This document shows positions 58,398 through 64,000 of a stretch of DNA of 64,000 nt, in pieces. The position numbers and the translations under genes are program-made. The stretch is from contig JAKOGI010000540.1 of assembly GCA_029747015.1 (NCBI GenBank), positions 188,501 to 252,500 on the forward strand, read 5' to 3'. Numbering within the stretch: the stretch's first letter is position 1; every line of letters begins with the position of its first letter. This DNA comes from Carnegiea gigantea (Eukaryota; Streptophyta; Magnoliopsida; Caryophyllales; Cactaceae). A model generated the notes under the pieces. The model was not told the DNA's origin. It worked only from the letters and a program-made list of their open reading frames with translations, and made no database searches.

Positions 58398-58498
58398 GAA
58401 GCCCTGCGGGGCATATTCTCATAGGGGGCATCACCCCTTGGGGTGTGACGACGACGACGGAAAGTTGAACATTGAAGATTTTGGTCCAAGGTGGAGAT
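58398..58498 (+). other. Copia 3' untranslated region and polypurine tract
   Basis: A GGGGCATCACCCCTTGGGGTG imperfect hairpin lies near 58425-58446, and the tract AAGGTGGAGAT abuts the LTR. Confidence 0.75.
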
Positions 58499-58620
58499 TG
58501 TTGGGTTTTATGGCTCAAAATTCGAGTACCGGCACGGTGGGACGACGCTGCGCGAGCACGGGTGTGCCACAACGAAGGAGCACCAAGGCGAGAGGGGCAG
58601 AAAATTGGCACGGGGGTGCC

Positions 58621-58691
58621 GTGCCATGTGGCACGACCGTGCCATGCGGCACGGGGTGACCGTGCCACGTGGCACGGTCGTGCCACGTGGC
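58621..58691 (+). promoter_or_regulatory. Four palindromic G-box-like repeats in LTR U3
   Basis: GTGCCATGTGGCAC, GTGCCATGCGGCAC, GTGCCACGTGGCAC and GTGCCACGTGGC start at 58621, 58639, 58662 and 58680. The last two contain the bZIP/bHLH core CACGTG. They lie about 150-210 bases upstream of the TATA box, where plant LTR enhancers usually sit. Binding is inferred. Confidence 0.6.
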
Positions 58692-58832
58692 TTCTCGCCG
58701 CCTCTTTCGAATGGCGGCTAGGGGTTCTGTCTTCAAGGAGGATTCCTCCTAGCGGCTAGGGTTGTGCTTTGGTGACGGTTTTTGGAAGGAGGCAGCTAGG
58801 GTTTTCAGGGGGAAACCCTACCTCACAGACCC

Positions 58833-58839
58833 TATATAA
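58833..58839 (+). promoter_or_regulatory. TATA box of copia LTR
   Basis: TATATAA within CCCTATATAAAGGGG, a GC-bounded TATA typical of LTR promoters. Confidence 0.65.
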
Positions 58840-59152
58840 AGGGGGTCTAGGGCCTTGTTTCAAGATACTCCAGTATAGAAAACACATTGAGAGAGTGATG
58901 TTATTTGTGAGAGAATACAATTGAGAGTATTGTAATTCTGCTCTTAATCACTGAAGTGATTGTGGTGTACTACTCTGCTCATAGTGAAATTTGTCGGTGT
59001 GCTGTCGCCGTCCGTGGTTTTTCCCGATTTGGGTTTTCCACGTTAAATCTCTTGTCTTCTTATTTCTGTTTTCTGTTATTCACTTGATTTCTGAATCTCT
59101 AACTCATCCTATCGCTTCCGCTATTGTTGTTGCTCTAATATTTTTCCTAACA

Positions 59153-59157
59153 CTCCT
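59153..59157 (+). other. Right target-site duplication (CTCCT) of hybrid retroelement
   Basis: Matches 56435-56439 exactly and directly follows the LTR's terminal CA. Confidence 0.85.
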
Positions 59158-59170
59158 CAATCCTTAATTA

Positions 59171-59536
59171 CATATAGGATTATCGGATGCGAGTAACTTG
59201 AACTTTGGAGGTATCAGATGGAAATAATCTGAACTTCAAAATAGCTTTCAATACCTTGGACTTTACGGGTATTTATTTTCATTAGTCTGAGGTCATTTTA
59301 GATTGTATTTTTTAGGTAATTCTAAATGATATTACGCCTAAAGTAATACAAAGATATTAAATTCAAGTAGTGTATATTCATTTTGAAGTTTAAATTGCCT
59401 AAAAAATATAATTGAAAATGACTTTAGACTCCTAAAAACAAATACCTTCAATGCTTGGAGCGTCGGAAGTTATTTTTGAATTTTGGGTTACTCTCGTCCA
59501 ATATCCCCAAAGTTTAGATTATTTGTGTCCAACACC
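59171..59536. mobile_element. Fold-back MITE with long inverted repeats
   Basis: The two halves are imperfect inverted repeats over about 150 bases each. For example, the left GGTCATTTTAGATTGTATTT pairs with the right AAATATAATTGAAAATGACT, and the left GAACTTTGG with the right CCAAAGTTTAGA. It is flanked by CCTTAATTA and CCTTAAATA (8 of 9 matching), which would fit a Mutator-type 9-bp duplication. No coding sequence. Confidence 0.55.
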
Positions 59537-59545
59537 CCTTAAATA

Positions 59546-60300
59546 TATTGTTACTTACAATTTAGTAAGCAATTGTGTAGAGTTTAATGACACTAATGCC
59601 CCTACCTATATTGCTGTGTAAATTTTTATTAACGTAAAGTGTAAGGAAATAAATTTTGAGGATAGAGGTGTATTATGAAGTTCAAAACTTATACATTAAT
59701 TGGAGCTTCACGTATTATATAACATAAATCATGTACTCGTAGCATATGTAGTTATCTTTCCATACAATCTTATTAATAAGATTCCCATCACTGTTGGCCC
59801 TTTCTGATTCTTCTCCCAATCATGAAAGGCCCGAAAAGAAATTTAATTTCAATCACTCTACAAACTGATAGAAAATTTGAAAAATTGAATTAAGATTCAA
59901 TAATCTTGTACTATGGTTCTGATCATCACACCTCACAAGTAGGCTAAAATCTAGTTGGTAGGAAGAGTAGCTAAAATCGATGAACTGGCGAAGGCTAGTT
60001 GGGCTAGAGTTGCATAATTCTTATGCAATGAACTGTCTCCATATTATAATATCGATATGCGAACACTTAAAAAGTGCTTCATTTTATAAAAAACCTGATG
60101 ATGATATTTTTAAATCTCTATGTTCGTAGGCTCCAGCACGTACTTGAATGAATGGTGTCGTGCTTTCCTTAAAATGTTGTTTGGACACTGAGCTTGGGCT
60201 TCCATGTCATCATATGGTCTTAGATTTTTAACGAATCCCTCTGTGTTAGGGATAAATGTTAAGTTATGTTAAGATTCAGGATGAGTTCCTAAGTTCGATT
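59546..60300. other. Intergenic sequence, no gene seen
   Basis: AT-rich with no readable protein or repeat ends recognised. Confidence 0.5.
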
Positions 60301-60936
60301 GAACATTTCTGTTTGATTGGATTCGGTTGGCTCGATGTCTTGTCACCACTGCATACGTGTCCGCCTATGTCTGTGCTTTGCTAGTCTTAGGGTCTTGTGT
60401 TTGATCATTGTGAACTGTCATGCCAACTAGAAATCGGCCCCACGGTGGGCACCAAATATTTATGGTATGAATTCGATGAATGACTACTCCTCCTTGTTGC
60501 TAAAAATAATCTGGGCCGATTAGGTTCTGTTGTTCTTCCAATTGTCGACCTGGCGCATAATACGTTAATGGTGTGTTGACTCAACGTTGGCCAATACCTG
60601 CAACACACTTCTACCTCAGGGGTTGTTCGTAAGAAACCCCTCCGATGCTTAAGTCAGTTCATGAGATAAGGTTGTGACGGGTATTTGGGGAATGAGTGAT
60701 GGTTCAGCATTACCTTTTTTCTGATGGAAAGGAGGCCCTTATATAGGTCTGAATGTCGGCAAACCTAAGGTGGTGAGTAACAGAGGCTTTGTGGGCCATA
60801 TGAGCCTTTGCTCCTTGGGCCTGAAAAGCTTCATTCCTTCGTACGCTTTCCGAGACTTAACCCATACTTTATGGAAATGTTATTGTTATATAAAATTTCT
60901 TAGATTAATGATTACTTAAGTCTAGTACTTCCAACA
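60300..60936 (-). mobile_element. Ty3/gypsy (Tat-like) LTR with primer site and short internal remnant, minus strand
   Basis: On the minus strand the LTR starts TGTTGGAAGTACTAG at 60936. It carries a TATA box (CCTATATAAGGGCC, about 60733-60746) and a GCATCGGAGGGGTTTC stretch resembling the R-U5 part of plant gypsy LTRs. It ends near 60463 (ATACCA). TTGGTGCCCACCGTGGGGCC (60455 to 60436) follows, resembling the primer site region of Tat/Ogre-type elements. Only about 140 bases of internal sequence can be guessed. No partner LTR or protein-coding part remains. Confidence 0.55.
60436..60455 (-). other. Putative gypsy primer binding site
   Basis: TTGGTGCCCACCGTGGGGCC a few bases after the LTR end on the minus strand. 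The tRNA cannot be assigned with confidence. Confidence 0.5.
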
Positions 60937-60939
60937 AAA

Positions 60940-62352
60940 ACAAATGTCAAAATCTTTGGATCAAAAGGATATTAAATTCATTAGAAAGAATAAACAATTG
61001 TAGTTATTAATTTTATTGGAAGATTAAGGACATACCTTAATACAGAAACACAGGATCTCGTTGTTCGGTGTTCGCCCACAATTCCCAGAACTAGGATTGA
61101 TGGTGGCTACTAGAGTCACCATGGATGTCACGCTCCAAACCTGAGCCCGATTGATGGCTAGGCCTAACATGAGAGGACAGGAGAGAATTGGGGATAATCT
61201 ATTTTGGATTCTGTTATACCCAGAATCAAGCTCTAAACCCCTTAAATAACAACACGCAACTGTAACTATCAGTAGGGATTTACTGGGCATGATTAATATG
61301 CAATTAGCTATTTTGTAACTGCCCAATTAATGGGACAATTAGTGTGACCGTTACTTTGCTCAATAGATTTCATAGTCACATTTATACATGAATCGAAAAA
61401 AAAGTAGAAAATTCTAAATTAGACATACGTTTAAATTAAAGAGATAACTCATAGAGTTATTGAAAGTAATGTGGCAAACCTTACAAATGTATAGTGTGGA
61501 GCACTCTCAAATATATATTGTTTTGATTATAAAGCCTTCAAAATTCATAACTTTTGGATAAGAATATACTAGTTTTTGAAGACTGTAGTTAAAATATTGT
61601 AGGGTTCTCATAGACGGTATTAATTATATCAAATTGAACATGCCTATTATGCGTGCCCCCAAAATAAGGCTATATAAAATTGATAAGGAAACTACCCTTG
61701 GGAGGAATCTCAAAAGATAAAAGATTGTCTGGTAAACAACTTTTTGGAGAGCTTTTTGCTCAAAAAAGAGATTTTTAGATAAAATTTGCTGTTTGACACA
61801 GTCGATAAGCCAATTTAGTGGTTTGGTAGAATAACTTTTTGGTCTAAAAAGCTAATGTGAACAAGCTTAGTTGACAAGCTTTTTGGAAGAGCTTTTTATC
61901 TCATAACTTTATGAGAAACAGCTAATTTCACTGAATAATTTTTCTATAAACAATTAACTCGAATAGCTAATTTAAATAGTTAACAACTAACAGCCAATAC
62001 AAACATCTAATAGTTCTTTGCCAAACAGGGCTAAAGTAAAAACATGAGCCTAATTAGCATGGGAAGCAATATGAATCTTTACACATTTTCCCTAGAGAAC
62101 TCACAAAATCTATCTACACAGAAAAATATTATTAGGATAGGAAAATTATAAAAAAAAATCACTTAATAGGAAATATTATAGGTACTTGAGCAATATAATA
62201 CATCACAAATGAGTATTAACATATACTCTAGGTTCCCCAATAAAATAATACAACCAAAAACATGCCTATAGACAACAACAGAGAAAAGGTTGTAGAGAGT
62301 AGAAAGTCGTGTAGCTGTCTTTGGCCGATGAATGTTCCACCACCGGATTCAT
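60940..62352. repeat. 1.1-kb dispersed repeat, copy 2 (interrupted)
   Basis: Aligns with 55147-56243 in the same orientation. It starts directly beside the gypsy LTR end and stops at the edge of the minus-strand copia fragment, so both boundaries are probably cut by those elements. A ~350-bp segment at about 61014-61366 is absent from copy 1. The MITE-like part is at about 61725-62039. Confidence 0.72.
61014..61366. mobile_element. ~350-bp insertion of unknown type in repeat copy 2
   Basis: Comparison with copy 1 shows extra DNA between TTATTAATTT and ATTTCATAG. The repeated ATTT on both sides may be a short target duplication. The segment is less AT-rich than its surroundings. It has no TG...CA ends, no clear inverted repeats and no readable protein. 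Confidence 0.45.
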
Positions 62353-64000
62353 CATTCATAGGGTCACACAGTGACAAGAGATAGGGAAGTCAATTGTCAC
62401 TCAATGTATGGGTCGACTTATAAGCACACACGGTATAAAATGTGTGCCATGGCATAACACCTACTCAACTGGGTACGTCACTCTTTATGCCATGCGAATC
62501 GTCAGTCTGGATTTTCATCCAAAAAATCTAATCTAAGCTACTAGATCAACATACTGAATATTAATCTTGACACTTAAGATTCGGCTTTTGAGACTTCAAT
62601 ATGAAATCTTATTTCATACTCGACATCCTTGAGTCTCATCTTGGACTCACTAAGGTGACTATTTCATTTTACTCATAAACTTCCAGTGTGAGTAATCAAT
62701 ATTGCACACCTAGTGTTAATATAATTCAGTCTCATCTGATCCGCTACTCAAGCGTCAGGACGATTGCCTGTGTGACTAGGCCAATCAGAAGCCTGTGACA
62801 TTTCAATATGCCTATCATGCAATAATTAATCATGAGCATTTTGGTCATTTACAAAGAAAACATCTCCATCACAAGACACATCTAAGCATGAAACCTTATG
62901 AATTCCTAGACTCAACAAATGAGCTTTGACGCATCACCAGGAAAAGGTTTAGTCAAAGGAACATAATCACCTTGTTAGCCTATATATACCTCATGACAAT
63001 GCTTTTTGTCTCTGTGGTAACAAGACACACAATCTGTCTCCATAGCTGATATTGTTGTGCAGTTGAGCTTCTTACTACACCATGACACGGTTCTTCTACC
63101 AAAAGTGAAGGCATGTCCTAAGGTTGACCTAGACTCATCCGGATCACTATTCCAGTCAACCTTTAAGTATCCTCTTGACTTAAGGTCTCCCACTGATAGC
63201 ATAAGACTAAGTTAGTAGTACCACAAAAGTAGCGCTTGACTCTCTTGATGGCTGGCCACTTAGTAAAACCCGGGTTACTTTGATAATGGTGTCCTAAATC
63301 AATTGCAAAGTAAATGTCAGGGCATGTACATAACATAGCTTACATTAAGTTTCTTATGACACTAGCAAAAGTTCATTATCTCTATTTCATTATCTGTCTT
63401 AGGCCATTGATCAAGACTCAAGGCTAGACCCATCTCAATTGGAGTACCCAGAAGTTTGGAATGATAAATCCAAAATCGTTCTAAGACCTTTTTATGCATG
63501 CATCTTGGGATAGTTTTGAATTATTTTCACTTCTAGGACATACCTAGCTTCACCCCCATTCTTCATCTCGAAGACATAAGACAGCCACTTTTAAGTAGCT
63601 TCAATCAACTCCAAGTTGTTCCCAGTGAATAGTATGTCATTAATGTACATGGTAAGAAACATAATCCTCCATGTTGAGTTTTTGACATACACATGATGGT
63701 CTTCTAAACCCATAGATAAGTTAAACTAAGTTATGACTCCATAGAATCTAAAGTACCAAAATCTAGAAGACTGCTTAAGACCATATATGGATCTTTTTAA
63801 GACAACACGCCTTGTTTTCTTGTACCTTTGATACAAAACCAATGAGTCAGTCCATATAAATCTCTTCCTCAAGATTACCATTGAGAAAAACAATCTTCAC
63901 GTCCATTTCAAACAACTCAAAGTTTAAATGGTAACCAGGGCTAGGAGTAGTGGGGCCTGAACTTATCGATTAAACCATTTGCCCGATGTTTTATCTGGAA
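62353..64000 (-). pseudogene. Ty1/copia pol 3' part (RT-RNase H) and adjoining LTR-side sequence, minus strand, runs off window
   Basis: On the minus strand, RT words come first from the right edge: FEMDVKIVFLNGNLEEEIYM, then a loose LYVDD-type region without an intact motif, then CTCPDIYFAI and YQSNPGFTKWPAIKRVKRY. RNase H follows (VDWNSDPDESRSTLGHAF, GRRTVSWCSKKLNCTTISAM) in a 75-codon open stretch at 62975-63202. The C-terminal words DYVPLTKPFPGD match the usual DPLTKPLP. The rest, to 62353, should be 3' untranslated or LTR sequence. Many stops are present. The lineage is not resolved; it is not the Ale-type or Tork-type element described elsewhere in the window. Confidence 0.75.

Larger units (their letters stand above)
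56440..59152 (+). mobile_element. Hybrid LTR retroelement: TRIM (LTR-internal-LTR) fused to copia gag-protease and a different copia LTR
   Basis: In order: 181-bp TRIM LTR, 225-bp TRIM internal region, 182-bp TRIM LTR, Met-tRNA primer site, copia gag-protease gene, polypurine tract, and a 654-bp LTR with no resemblance to the TRIM LTR beyond its first seven bases and last six. The only direct repeat of target-site type brackets the whole unit, whose outer ends are TG and CA. The two TRIM LTRs differ by one indel and one base, so the event is recent. Integrase, RT and most of RNase H are absent, so movement must have used enzymes of another element, most simply the parent Tork-type copia. Confidence 0.8.
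58499..59152 (+). repeat. Tork-type copia 3' LTR (differs from the TRIM LTRs)
   Basis: 654 bp, TGTTGGGTTTTATGG to TTTTTCCTAACA, followed by CTCCT. It has a CACGTGG-rich palindrome cluster and a TATA box at 58833-58839 (CTATATAAAG). The end part (GGTTTTTCCCGATTTGGG, TTCCACGTTAAATCTC) resembles TNT1/Tork LTRs. No second copy exists in the window, so this is the only trace of the parent element's LTR. Confidence 0.85.

Noticed and set aside
58357..58759. Several overlapping open frames of 73-109 codons on both strands
   Set aside because: They come from GC-rich palindromic LTR sequence (the GTGCCACGTGGCAC array) with few stop codons; the peptides are low-complexity and resemble nothing.

Overview
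This window looks like repeat-rich, gene-poor heterochromatin of a flowering plant, probably a dicot. That rests on the plant-specific LTR retrotransposon lineages (Athila, a Tekay-type chromovirus, Ale-type and Tork-type copia), TRIM elements, a PIF/Harbinger element with its two plant-type genes, and Helitron, CACTA and MITE remnants. I see no intact host gene, rRNA, tRNA gene or CRISPR array. The species cannot be named from the sequence.

Layout. 1-23155: a tandem Athila (Ty3/gypsy) array of the form internal A - LTR - internal B - LTR, sharing the central LTR. An 11.1-kb Tekay-type chromovirus (1314-12450) with 3.1-kb LTRs is nested in internal A, with a perfect 5-bp target duplication. 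23613-29195: a 5.6-kb PIF/Harbinger transposon carrying a decayed DDE transposase and a decayed Myb/SANT-like gene, with a 244-bp hAT-type MITE in a late intron. 30040-40158: AT-rich Helitron territory with three Helitron 5' ends plus a duplicated fourth, and two 3' hairpin ends. One Helitron holds a 2.7-kb CACTA-like element and a 393-bp triplication. 40159-45376: mostly unassigned AT-rich sequence with SINE-like and TRIM remnants. 45377-50365: a complete but frameshifted Ale-type copia element with TATAG target duplication and unusual TA...CA LTR ends. 50366-56434: an exon-like flank, old gypsy and Helitron remnants, and one copy of a 1.1-kb repeat.

56435-59157 is the most striking locus. 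A TRIM element (two 181/182-bp LTRs) runs straight into a copia gag-protease gene that ends in a different, 654-bp copia LTR. The whole 2.7-kb composite is bracketed by one 5-bp direct repeat (CTCCT), so it appears to have integrated as a single unit with unrelated LTRs at its two ends. Its gag-protease reading frame is still open. 59158-64000: a fold-back MITE, a minus-strand gypsy LTR with primer binding site, the second copy of the 1.1-kb repeat, and a minus-strand copia pol fragment running off the window.

Apart from the gag-protease frame at 57054-58397, every recognisable reading frame is broken by stops, frameshifts or deletion of catalytic residues. The functional content is therefore retroelement regulatory and priming sequence rather than working enzymes. 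All family calls come from reading motifs; no database search was possible.
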